Below, in pieces: positions 7,301 to 14,329 of a stretch of 45,157 nt of DNA (the first letter of the stretch is position 1; each line of letters begins with the position of its first letter). The notes below the pieces were generated by a model. That model saw nothing but the letters and a program-made list of their open reading frames with translations, did not search any database and had not been told where the DNA came from. This DNA is from Methanoregulaceae archaeon (GTDB taxonomy: Archaea; Halobacteriota; Methanomicrobia; Methanomicrobiales; Methanospirillaceae). The translations under genes were made by a program, and so were the position numbers. Where the stretch lies: contig JACTUB010000025.1 of NCBI GenBank assembly GCA_015660885.1, positions 1-45,157 of the forward strand, written 5' to 3'.

Positions 7301-9181
7301 TTATTTTTCATCTTTGACTTTAAAGTCAGCATCAACGACTTTCTCTCCGCCGGGGCCGGTTGCCTCCTGGTGGTTTTGTTCTTCCCCTGCAGTACCCTGT
7401 GAACCGGCATGTTCCTGAGCCTGACGCTGTGCAGCCTGCTGGTATGCGGCAGTCCCGGCTTCTCCAAGAACTTTCTGGAGTTTTTCTGTCTCCGATTTGA
7501 TTTTTGCGGTATCCTTTCCTTCCAGAGCTGACTTTACCGCCACGATTGCCGCGTTCAGCTTATCGACCAGATCGGAGCTCAGTTTATCGGCAAGATCAGT
7601 TTTTGTCTTTTCCGCAGTGTACATCAGGGAATCAGCGGTGTTGCGAATCTCAACTTCTTCTTTTCTCTGCTTATCCTGCTCTTCAAATTGTTTAGCTTCG
7701 TTGACCATCTTTTTGACATCGGTCTCTCCAAGTTTTGTCGAAGCAGTGATCGTCATTTTCTGTTCTTTACCTGTACCAAGATCCTTTGCCGATACATTGA
7801 GAATCCCCGATGCATCGATATCAAATGAGACTTCTATCTGGGGGACACCCCTGGGTGCCGGGGGAATCCCGACGAGGTTGAACTGCCCAAGGCTTACATT
7901 GTCACTTGCCATAGAACGTTCACCCTGGAGCACGTGGATGGTTACCGAGGTCTGATAATCCGCTGCAGTGGAGAATATCTGGCTTTTCTTGGTAGGAATC
8001 GTTGTATTTCTTTCAATCAACGGGGTTCTGACACCGCCAAGTGTTTCAATACCGAGGGTCAGGGGCGTTACGTCAAGAAGGACCATATCCGTGATCTCGC
8101 CCCCGAGGATAGCACCCTGTATCGCAGCACCGATTGCAACACATTCCATCGGATCTATCCCCCTTTCAACCTTCTTTCCGATATGATCCTCAATAAATTT
8201 CTGGACAACAGGCATTCTGGTTGGGCCACCGACGAGGATTACTTTCTGGATATCATCTTTTGACAGTTTTGCATCCTTTAATGCCTGTTCAAACGGATGT
8301 ATGCATCGTTTGATGATCGGTTCTACGAGCTGTTCGAGTTTTGCCCGACTCAGTTTCATGGAGAGATGTTTGGGACCGGTCTGGGTAGCAGTGGCATAAG
8401 GAAGATTTATCTCAGTTTCCAGCACAGTTGAAAGTTCAATTTTTGCCTTTTCTGCAGCTTCTTTCAGCCGGTTGATTGCCATTTTATCATTTCTTAAATC
8501 TACACCTTCGAGTTTTTTGAATTCATCAGCAATCCATTCAAAAACTGCGTTGTCCATATCAGTGCCACCCAGCTGAGTGTCGCCGGAAGTGGCAAGTACG
8601 GAAAACGTTCCGCCGCCGAATTCCATTATGGTGACATCGAGCGTGCCTCCGCCAAGATCAAAGACAAGGATCTTGTATTCCCCGCCACGATCCAGACCAT
8701 ATGCCATCGATGCTGCGGTAGGCTCGTTCACGAGTCTGACCACATCAAGCCCTGCAATTTTACCTGCATCCTTGGTTGCTGTCCTCTGATTGTCATTGAA
8801 ATAAGCAGGAACGGTAATTACGGCTTTTGTTACCGGTTCTCCCAGAAATGCCTCGGCATCCCGTTTTATCTTCTGCAGGAGAAATGCGGAGATTTGCTGG
8901 GGTGTATATTCCTTACCATAGATCCTGTAAATGTGATTTGTTCCCATCTTTCGCTTGGCAGCCGTTACCGTCCCTTCAGGATTGCTTACAGATTGTCGTC
9001 GTGCTGGTTCACCTACCAGAAGCTGGCCGTCTGATGTGAACGCCACATACGAGGGAAACATCTTTCCGGCAACTGTTGCACCTTCAGCTGAAGGGATGAT
9101 GGTCGGTTTGCCGCCGAGCATCACCGCAGCCTCACTATTGGAAGTACCGAGGTCAATTCCGATAATTTTCTCTTTAGCCAT
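7301..9181 (-). CDS. dnaK: Chaperone DnaK (Hsp70)
   Basis: The 626-residue ATP-driven chaperone has the nucleotide-binding domain at about 1-365 with [36 protein letters not shown] and [13 protein letters not shown]. The substrate-binding domain follows ([11 protein letters not shown]), and the tail is acidic with a charged end ([10 protein letters not shown]). The annotated start is the ATG at 9181 because GGTGA lies five bases upstream; the frame continues 12 codons further up inside grpE. The first codons overlap the end of grpE by 8 bases, so translation is probably coupled. It forms an operon with grpE and dnaJ under the palindrome at 9899-9914. Confidence 0.97.
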   Translation of the reverse strand: MAKEKIIGIDLGTSNSEAAVMLGGKPTIIPSAEGATVAGKMFPSYVAFTSDGQLLVGEPARRQSVSNPEGTVTAAKRKMGTNHIYRIYGKEYTPQQISAFLLQKIKRDAEAFLGEPVTKAVITVPAYFNDNQRTATKDAGKIAGLDVVRLVNEPTAASMAYGLDRGGEYKILVFDLGGGTLDVTIMEFGGGTFSVLATSGDTQLGGTDMDNAVFEWIADEFKKLEGVDLRNDKMAINRLKEAAEKAKIELSTVLETEINLPYATATQTGPKHLSMKLSRAKLEQLVEPIIKRCIHPFEQALKDAKLSKDDIQKVILVGGPTRMPVVQKFIEDHIGKKVERGIDPMECVAIGAAIQGAILGGEITDMVLLDVTPLTLGIETLGGVRTPLIERNTTIPTKKSQIFSTAADYQTSVTIHVLQGERSMASDNVSLGQFNLVGIPPAPRGVPQIEVSFDIDASGILNVSAKDLGTGKEQKMTITASTKLGETDVKKMVNEAKQFEEQDKQRKEEVEIRNTADSLMYTAEKTKTDLADKLSSDLVDKLNAAIVAVKSALEGKDTAKIKSETEKLQKVLGEAGTAAYQQAAQRQAQEHAGSQGTAGEEQNHQEATGPGGEKVVDADFKVKDEK

Positions 9182-9665
9182 TGTTCTCACCTTCATTTTC
9201 AGTAATATGTTCTGCAATCTTTACTTTCGACGGTCTGATGACCTTTGATTTTAACTGGTAACCCTTCCCCATGTCTTCGAGAATAGTGTTCTGTTCTTCA
9301 TTGCATCTCTCCGTGCAGATCACCTCGTGGAAATGCGGATCAAATTTTTTCCCCTTGCATTCAATGGGTTGCAACCCGTACTCTTTCAGGATCTTCAGCA
9401 TTTTTTTCCGGACCATCACCATCCCTTCCTTGTTCTTTTCCTGTTCAAGAGAAGGCAGTGCCTGGTCGAAATCGTCCAGGATGACGAGGAGATCTTTAAT
9501 CAGGTTCTCATTTGCCATTGCGATGATCGCCGCTTTGTCTTTTTCAGTCCATTTACGGTAATTATCAAAATCCGCCTGAAGATATTTCAGTCGGTCGAGT
9601 CGTTCTTCTGCTAGATGCGTATGTTCGTCAAGATCTTTTTTTAACCGTTCCATCTCTTCCGACAA
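9174..9665 (-). CDS. grpE: Nucleotide exchange factor GrpE
   Basis: GrpE releases ADP from DnaK. The product shows a long N-terminal helix ([20 protein letters not shown]), the dimer segment [16 protein letters not shown], and the conserved beta domain with [12 protein letters not shown] and [16 protein letters not shown]. The start is unclear. The open frame runs up to 9794, but its first 43 residues look unrelated to GrpE and overlap another small gene in a different frame. I prefer the TTG at 9665, preceded by GGGAG, or the ATG at 9653, giving 163 or 159 residues. It overlaps the dnaK start by 8 bases. Confidence 0.93.
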   Translation of the reverse strand: MSEEMERLKKDLDEHTHLAEERLDRLKYLQADFDNYRKWTEKDKAAIIAMANENLIKDLLVILDDFDQALPSLEQEKNKEGMVMVRKKMLKILKEYGLQPIECKGKKFDPHFHEVICTERCNEEQNTILEDMGKGYQLKSKVIRPSKVKIAEHITENEGENNG

Positions 9666-9682
9666 TTTTTCTTTGTCTCCCG

Positions 9683-9856
9683 TTAAAACACCCCCTCGGT
9701 ACAGCAATCTCCTCCAATCAGAAGTTCCGGATTTCTCATACGGAAATAAACGTTGGGCATTCCGTGCGATGGACGATCGCTTTGACACATACAATTGCCT
9801 TTGATGCTCCCATGGGGAAACTGTTGCCCATCATATCCTCTGTATACCTTTGACAT
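9683..9856 (-). CDS. Small cysteine-containing protein leading the grpE operon
   Basis: This 57-codon frame overlaps the spurious upstream extension of grpE and looks much more like a real protein. It is Gly/Pro/Asn-rich with four cysteines arranged CxC (22, 24) and CC (51, 52), and has a well-mixed core (HGMPNVYFRMRNPELLIGGD). The ATG at 9856 has GAGGT ten bases upstream and lies 43 bases after the palindrome at 9899-9914, a typical leader distance. The two Cys pairs could bind zinc or form redox-sensitive disulfides. I do not recognise the family, so the role is unknown. Confidence 0.5.
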   Translation of the reverse strand: MSKVYRGYDGQQFPHGSIKGNCMCQSDRPSHGMPNVYFRMRNPELLIGGDCCTEGVF

Positions 9857-9898
9857 GGGTAAATTCAACCTCTGATTTCCAACAAGGCATTTATGTAT

Positions 9899-9914
9899 TG
9901 AAATTTAAATTTCA
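9899..9914. promoter_or_regulatory. Palindromic operator candidate of the grpE-dnaK-dnaJ operon
   Basis: TGAAATTTAAATTTCA is a perfect 16-bp palindrome with a TATA-like centre, 43 bases upstream of the first small gene of the operon. Its TGAAAT...ATTTCA arms match those of the hsp20 palindrome at 5231-5251. A common heat-shock repressor that blocks TBP is inferred. Confidence 0.45.
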
Positions 9915-10224
9915 CTTTGTTTAACCTTACTGATTCAGGCAACTGCCTGTATGATTTTACCGATCCATCCGGCTTGTCTCTATATATATCAATCGCTCCC
10001 CGGGCAACCCCAGTACACATGAATAAAATCTGCGTAGAAACAATCAGACACATCGCAACGGGTACATCCGCTTACCGGGCATCCTGTTCCTTTCCGAAGA
10101 AAAACAGTCGCGTTCCGGCTATCTGGATTACCCTGCATAGTATGATAATTTTTCCAGAAATAAGTTATCTCTTTCTTAGTATTGAATATACTACCGGAAA
10201 CTCCAGATACCGGAATAATCCTTA

Positions 10225-10308
10225 CCGTTTCGTGTATTGAATAGGGATTTTTATAGGTTCTTTCTCAAATAACAGATTTTGATACAAATTTTGAACCAAC
10301 AGAATATT
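10225..10308. repeat. Upstream region shared with hsp20 (copy B)
   Basis: This is the partner of 5310-5400. The segment 10271-10310 matches 5361-5400 at 30 of 40 positions. Between it and the grpE operon (9915-10224) I see no gene. The frames there are Ser/Arg-rich and look like shadows. Confidence 0.35.
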
Positions 10309-10327
10309 CCGGAAAAAAATAGCATTA

Positions 10328-10624
10328 TCACTCATATCCGGAATTGGTTTTTTCCAGGGTAATGTCCAGAATTCCGTTCTGGAACTTCTTTTTGTCCAGC
10401 CTCACTTCAAAGGGTAGTTCGATCATTTTTTTATACTTCTTTCCTGATTCTGCTTCAGTTGCAGAGATCGCCAACACAGTCTTTTCCAGATCAATACGGA
10501 TCTTTTCCTCAGATATTCCCGGGAGTTCTGTAATGACCCGGAAATACTTGCCTTCATCAAGGAGATTTGTAACCGGCTCTACGATTTTCTTTGACGGGAT
10601 TTCTTTTTTCCTTTGGAGTACCAT
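10328..10624 (-). CDS. Short Hsp20/alpha-crystallin domain protein
   Basis: The 98-residue product is a minimal alpha-crystallin domain. It has PVTNLLDEGKYFRVITELPG, then ISEEKIRIDLEKTVLAISAT, and the end motif KKKFQNGILDITLEK that mirrors FKNGILEVHL in the longer Hsp20 at 4639-5118. It lacks a long N-terminal arm and an I-x-I tail, so it may form small oligomers or co-assemble with the other Hsp20. The ATG at 10624 follows a G-rich run (GGGGGG) at poor spacing. It lies upstream of the grpE operon on the same strand, separated by about 470 bases of non-coding sequence. Confidence 0.85.
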   Translation of the reverse strand: MVLQRKKEIPSKKIVEPVTNLLDEGKYFRVITELPGISEEKIRIDLEKTVLAISATEAESGKKYKKMIELPFEVRLDKKKFQNGILDITLEKTNSGYE

Positions 10625-10915
10625 GATCTTTTAGACCCCCCCGAATCTTTTAAAGGCTGTTTTTCTGCATATCCCATCTTCTACAGGATTATCAATCATC
10701 TGCTACCCACCAAAAAAATGATCGGATAAGGCAAATTTTGACCGATCGATAGGCTGAATGGCAGCAGGATATACCTCCGGGATTGAGCAGAGGTTTTCTG
10801 ATTCTGACTGCAAAGGTGTACTCAGGCATTGTTTCCTCTGGAGCAATTGATATGGTGAAATTCTATCGCGGGTTTTGAAATTCCCCTAGGTAAGCTGTTT
10901 CTGGTCACCTTCCTC

Positions 10916-10939
10916 TCAGGATTTCTATTGAAATCCTGA
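10916..10939. repeat. Perfect 10-bp stem-loop
   Basis: TCAGGATTTC-TATT-GAAATCCTGA is a perfect 10-bp inverted repeat with a 4-base loop. There is no T-run directly after it, and no gene ends nearby. It may be an operator, an RNA hairpin or a remnant of a mobile element. Confidence 0.5.
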
Positions 10940-11301
10940 CAAGGGCAGATAAGGGATGTGTCACCCGACTATGTCATTCCACCTTATTGTGGGATAGGAA
11001 CACCCACGAAACACAATAGTTCTATAGATAATATATAGCTATCCGGATTTTTCAGTATTTGTTTCAAATTTAGAAATAATGCGAATCTACCTATCTGTTA
11101 ATTTTTTATTGCATAGTTCAACCAGAAGGCATTAACACTGTGTTGTGTATTGTTCCACCCGCTTACGGGAAATATCCCCGGCATCTTTGTCCGATTAACT
11201 GAATCGTTTTGAAATTTGTATCTTTAATGCCTGACTTCAAGCACTCTGAATGAACCTATCTGAAATGTGGAGCAAAAAACCATGAATTTATAATAGGACT
11301 G

Positions 11302-11508
11302 ATTCTCGTCTTGTACCATATGATTAAATCTATACTGAATACGACGAGAATGAGAATCCATTCACCGCGAGCCCGGAAATCAACACTATGAAGTTCAGTT
11401 TCCTGCAATCAAAAAAAAATGAAAAGAAGGAAACGGAAGACCCTATGAAAGGTGTTCTGTCAACAAGAGGACTATGTGGGTCTTCCTTACATGACTACCG
11501 ATTCTCAT
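11302..11508. repeat. Nested inverted repeats, possible structured RNA
   Basis: Three stems are visible: ATTCTCGTC (11302-11310) with GACGAGAAT (11343-11351); ATGAGAATC (11350-11358) with GATTCTCAT (11500-11508); and, inside the latter, GGAAGACCC (11435-11443) with GGGTCTTCC (11478-11486). All are perfect 9-bp pairs. The first two overlap by two bases, so they could be alternative folds. Confidence 0.3.
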
Positions 11509-11524
11509 GAAATAATAAAATCTT

Positions 11525-11544
11525 GCAATGCACCGGTGCCTTGC
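11525..11544 (+). promoter_or_regulatory. 20-bp GC-rich promoter motif, copy 1
   Basis: GCAATGCACCGGTGCCTTGC lies just before a TATA-like TTTTATTG (11549-11556) and 66 bases before the 43-aa ORF at 11611. It matches the reverse complement of 12706-12725 at 18 of 20 bases and has a palindromic core GCACCGGTGC. Activator or repressor site inferred. Confidence 0.5.
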
Positions 11545-11610
11545 CAACTTTTATTGGTATGAAAAAACAGTCAATGACGTAGGTGAACAAGCCAGTATCT
11601 GGAGATATGC

Positions 11611-11742
11611 ATGAAACTTACCCGGAAATCTTTAAAGAGGGGGCAAAGGGAGCCAGTTGTCCCGGCTGTTGACGCTGAAGATCTGTATCGGAGATACCTT
11701 CGGCTGCGTGCTGAAAAGATTTACGAAAAGAGAGGATATTGA
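11611..11742 (+). CDS. Small basic hypothetical protein, 43 aa
   Basis: The ATG at 11611 has GGAG seven bases upstream (CTGGAGATATGC). The product is short and very basic (MKLTRKSLKRGQREP, later YRRYLRLRAEKIYEKRGY) and is probably helical at its C-terminus. The gene has a TATA-like box preceded by the same 20-bp motif as the PEF-CTERM gene, which supports transcription. Right after it, a 26-codon frame opens at TTG 11739, overlapping the stop (TTGA), and ends at 11819. It could be a coupled micro-gene or a decayed downstream part. No function is recognised. Confidence 0.42.
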   Translation: MKLTRKSLKRGQREPVVPAVDAEDLYRRYLRLRAEKIYEKRGY

Positions 11743-11819
11743 CCTACCAATACTCCCTCGATCTGGCTACAGAACGCGAATTTGAAGGTTATGAGTTTTC
11801 TTTACCCTCATTTGAATGA

Positions 11820-12110
11820 AAATTTTTTGACGATACCATAATCCATCGTTTAAAAGCGAATTTTTTTCAGATGTAATTTCTCTCTTACGCGTTCCCCGAT
11901 GTCTTGTAACGAATGATTCAAATGAAGTCAGCGATTCTCTATGAGTCTAAAACGCCGTCGCTCTTGTATTATCTTGAGAATTGAGAGTAATGAAATCGTT
12001 ACCGGATAGCAAGAGGATATGGGACGATAAGTATTATTAAAATAAAAATTTGTTTATTTATTTTTGTCATTTCATTTTTGTTATGGAATAGAAAAAGTGC
12101 TCAGACGGTG
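11820..12110. other. Intergenic stretch without recognised content
   Basis: No convincing gene or structured element is seen between the small ORF and the end of the PEF-CTERM gene. T-rich and A-rich runs near 12040-12070 may end transcripts from either side. Confidence 0.35.
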
Positions 12111-12135
12111 GATGGGTGCACCCGGATGGAAAAAG

Positions 12136-12630
12136 TTACTGTTTGTCGTTTCTCTGGATGAGCAGCACGGCTCCCAGGAACCCGATAATAAATGTGGCAG
12201 GCAGGATTGCTGAGGGAAATTCAGGTGTGGATATCGGCGTTGAATCTCCACCTTGAGTGCCCGGGCTACCTTGATCGCCTTGGCTGCCTTGATTGCCCTG
12301 GCTGCCGCTTTGAGTACCCGTGCTACCTTGACTACCTTGATTGCCCTGGCTGCCGCCTTGAGTACCCGTGCTACCTTGACTACCCTGATTGCTCTGGCTG
12401 CCGCCTTGAGCGGTGCCATGATTACCTTGAGTGCCTTGACTACCTTGATCGAGTTGGTTACTTTGAGGGCCTTGGCTATTTTGAGTGCTCTGGTTACCTT
12501 GATCGAGTTGGTTACCTTGATCGAGTTGGGTTCCTTGATCGAATTGGTTACCTTGATCGAGTTGGGTAAAAGTAATACCAACGCAGAGGAATAACGATAA
12601 TAATAATGGCACGACCAAAATTTTTTTCAT
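12136..12630 (-). CDS. Repeat-rich surface protein with PEF-CTERM sorting signal
   Basis: The 164-residue product has an N-terminal signal segment (MKKILVVPLLLSLFLCVGIT). A low-complexity middle follows, of degenerate units such as LDQGNQ and GSQGNQGSQGSTGTQ, almost only Gly/Gln/Ser/Asn/Thr. The tail STPEFPSAILPATFIIGFLGAV is followed by a basic end. The PEF motif, a transmembrane helix and terminal basic residues are the PEF-CTERM signal recognised by archaeosortases. The protein should be cut near PEF and linked to a lipid on the cell surface. The repeats are encoded by near-identical DNA units, so copy number may vary. Its promoter carries the GCACCGGTGC motif at 12706-12725, next to a TATTATAT box. 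A decayed second copy of the tail is at 14165-14262. Confidence 0.8.
   Translation of the reverse strand: MKKILVVPLLLSLFLCVGITFTQLDQGNQFDQGTQLDQGNQLDQGNQSTQNSQGPQSNQLDQGSQGTQGNHGTAQGGSQSNQGSQGSTGTQGGSQGNQGSQGSTGTQSGSQGNQGSQGDQGSPGTQGGDSTPISTPEFPSAILPATFIIGFLGAVLLIQRNDKQ
12250..12560. repeat. Tandem coding repeats in the PEF-CTERM gene
   Basis: Imperfect DNA units such as CTACCTTGA, GCTGCCGCCTTGAGTACCC and TTACCTTGATCGAGTTGG recur many times. One unit of about 60 bp (GCCGCCTTGAGTACC... ACCTTGACTACC) occurs at least twice almost unchanged. Slippage or recombination could change the length. Confidence 0.7.
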
Positions 12631-12705
12631 TCAACCCGTTCCTTATGCACACATTGATACATGTCTATTGGGGGAATTGTTAGAATTGCCTTATAATATA
12701 ATATT

Positions 12706-12725
12706 GCGAGGCACCGGTGCGTTGC
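12706..12725 (-). promoter_or_regulatory. 20-bp GC-rich promoter motif, copy 2
   Basis: Read on the minus strand, this is GCAACGCACCGGTGCCTCGC, followed directly by an A/T-rich TATA region (TATTATATTATAA) and, 76 bases on, by the PEF-CTERM start. It is the inverted partner of 11525-11544, with the same distance to its TATA box. Confidence 0.5.
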
Positions 12726-12849
12726 ATTACCCTCATAACTGTATCCCTTTTGTTTAAAACAGTCCGTGTTTGGCTGATGGAAGATGCAACGAAATCGAAT
12801 TTGTAAGAGCTGTGTCTATGAACTATTTATTGATTCATTGGCGGATATC

Positions 12850-13017
12850 TCAAAAAAGAGAATTATTTTTTTTCCCTTTTTGCAGATTTGAAGCATCACT
12901 CCCATTCCACAAAGCACATTCGGATTTGATGCATGGCGTTTGTTCAGGGTTAAAGTTCTCTGGATTTTTCACGAGATCTACTATTGAATTTTTCTTTAAA
13001 CACCGATACGATTTCAT
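12850..13017 (-). CDS. Small Cys-containing hypothetical protein, 55 aa
   Basis: The ATG at 13017 follows AAGGAGATC, a good ribosome site, whereas the longer frame to 13149 has none. The 55 residues include a short segment CIKSECALWNGSD that resembles the small two-Cys motifs seen in methanogen proteins (C-x4-C-A-L-W). A long plus-strand frame overlaps it (12770-13213) but is rich in Phe/Arg/Ser and has no start signals. I therefore prefer the minus-strand gene. Function unknown. Confidence 0.45.
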   Translation of the reverse strand: MKSYRCLKKNSIVDLVKNPENFNPEQTPCIKSECALWNGSDASNLQKGKKNNSLF

Positions 13018-13228
13018 GATCTCCTTTCTTGACCGATTCAAAAGAATAGAATACTGGACACGTTGTGAAATGGTCTTAAACAAATATGTTAGAGACTGCC
13101 CCGATCTGCCGACGAAACGCGAATATGAATGTTTTTTATTCATAAACATCCGACTGTCTTTTCAGGGCATTCCTGTTTTTATTAACAATTCAATCAGCAT
13201 ATATATTGTATAATTTCATGATTATACA

Positions 13229-14023
13229 ATGCTGCACCAGATGACGATCCTGGAGTCGCTTTTTCTGGGACTGGTCCAGGGACTCACAGAATGGTTACCC
13301 ATATCAAGTTCAGGGCACCTCGTTATTATCCAGACTCTCCTGGATGTATCTGTTCCTTCGGATTTCGATATCGTAATCATGGCAGGAACTATAGCGGCCC
13401 TGATCCTGTATTTCCGTAAGAAAATCGTCTTCTTATTCACGGGCACCGTGGCAGGAAATCGCACCGCCATCAACTACGTCACCCTTATAATAATATCCGG
13501 TATTCCTACCGGAATTATCGGTTTTGCCGGGAGGCAGTTTTTCAAATCTCTGTTCGGCCATCCGGTTATTGTCAGCATATGTATTGTTATAACCGGGATC
13601 TTTCTCTTCATCGCATCATGGCCATGGAAAAAAAACCGGACTGCACAAATAACCGCGAAAAGTGCCCTTCTTATTGGTATCGCCCAGGGCATTGCCGTTG
13701 CTCCGGGCATTTCGCGGTCAGGTGCCACCATCGGGACTGCGGTTATTTTAGGGATAAAACCCCGGGATGCGGCTGAATTCTCTTTTCTCATCGGGATTCC
13801 CGCGATGACTGTCGCAGCTGTGTTGACCTTTCTGGAAGAACCCGCTGGCGGGACGGGGTTCACTCTGCTGGTCGTCGCAATTATTGCTGCATTTATTGCC
13901 GGGTATGCAAGTATCGGTGTGTTAATGAAGATTTTTGAGGAGAATCGCTTATACTATTTTGCCCCTTATTGTATCCTGACAGGAACTACCTTTGCAATTC
14001 TTGCTCACGTGGCAGGCTACTGA
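13229..14023 (+). CDS. uppP: Polyprenyl diphosphatase UppP/BacA family
   Basis: The 264-residue multi-spanning membrane protein matches the BacA-type undecaprenyl-diphosphatase. The first conserved block is FLGLVQGLTEWLPISSSGHL, with the E-x3-P-I-S-S-S-x-H residues. The second is IAVAPGISRSGATIG, with the catalytic SRSG. About eight hydrophobic segments are visible. In archaea it probably recycles a polyprenyl-diphosphate lipid carrier used in glycan or glycoprotein assembly; this is inferred because archaea lack murein. The first ATG is used, though the ATG four codons later is also possible. No strong ribosome site precedes either. The gene stands alone on the plus strand. Confidence 0.92.
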   Translation: MLHQMTILESLFLGLVQGLTEWLPISSSGHLVIIQTLLDVSVPSDFDIVIMAGTIAALILYFRKKIVFLFTGTVAGNRTAINYVTLIIISGIPTGIIGFAGRQFFKSLFGHPVIVSICIVITGIFLFIASWPWKKNRTAQITAKSALLIGIAQGIAVAPGISRSGATIGTAVILGIKPRDAAEFSFLIGIPAMTVAAVLTFLEEPAGGTGFTLLVVAIIAAFIAGYASIGVLMKIFEENRLYYFAPYCILTGTTFAILAHVAGY

Positions 14024-14164
14024 ACATAAAGGTTTCTTCAGAGTGGTGCAGGCTGGACGATGCAGATGACAATCACGCAAAGTGCAGGAATACCCACTGC
14101 TGCGCCAGAAGACCGGGGCAAAGGAAAGGGTCGGGGTGCGAATGAATATATGAAGAAAATGTAT

Positions 14165-14262
14165 TTTGGGTTTTCTGGATGAGGAGCCCGGTTCCCGGAA
14201 ATCCGATACTAAATGGAGCAGGCAGGATTGCTGATGGAAATCCTGGAGTTAAATCCGTTTCA
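14165..14262 (-). pseudogene. Decayed PEF-CTERM tail
   Basis: Minus-strand translation gives a diverged copy of the tail of the protein at 12136-12630: TPGFPSAILPAPFSIGFPG then LLIQK, against TPEFPSAILPATFIIGFLG then LLIQR. The DNA is clearly related (GCAGGCAGGATTGCTGA is shared). PEF has become PGF, and Pro residues interrupt the membrane helix. A stop lies a few codons upstream, and no signal peptide or repeat region remains. I read it as the remnant of a duplicated gene. Confidence 0.6.
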
Positions 14263-14329
14263 GTAGCAAAATTACAAAATCATCTACAGGGCCATCGGCA
14301 TGCGATTACACTGCCGGGTTTCAGAATAC

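Larger units (their letters stand above)
10625..11524. other. Gene-poor stretch with hairpins
   Basis: I find no convincing gene in these 900 bases. The promoter of the short Hsp20 should lie near 10640-10700 (TCTTTTAAAGG). The rest holds inverted repeats at 10916-10939 and 11302-11508, listed separately. A 40-codon frame at 11388-11510 exists but has no ribosome site and is mostly built from those inverted repeats. Confidence 0.4.

Noticed and set aside
11388..11510. 40-codon frame in the gene-poor region
   Set aside because: It has no ribosome site and is largely made of the inverted repeats.
12770..13213. 147-codon plus-strand frame
   Set aside because: It has no ribosome site and is rich in Phe/Arg/Ser. 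The minus-strand 55-aa frame opposite it has a good AAGGAG.
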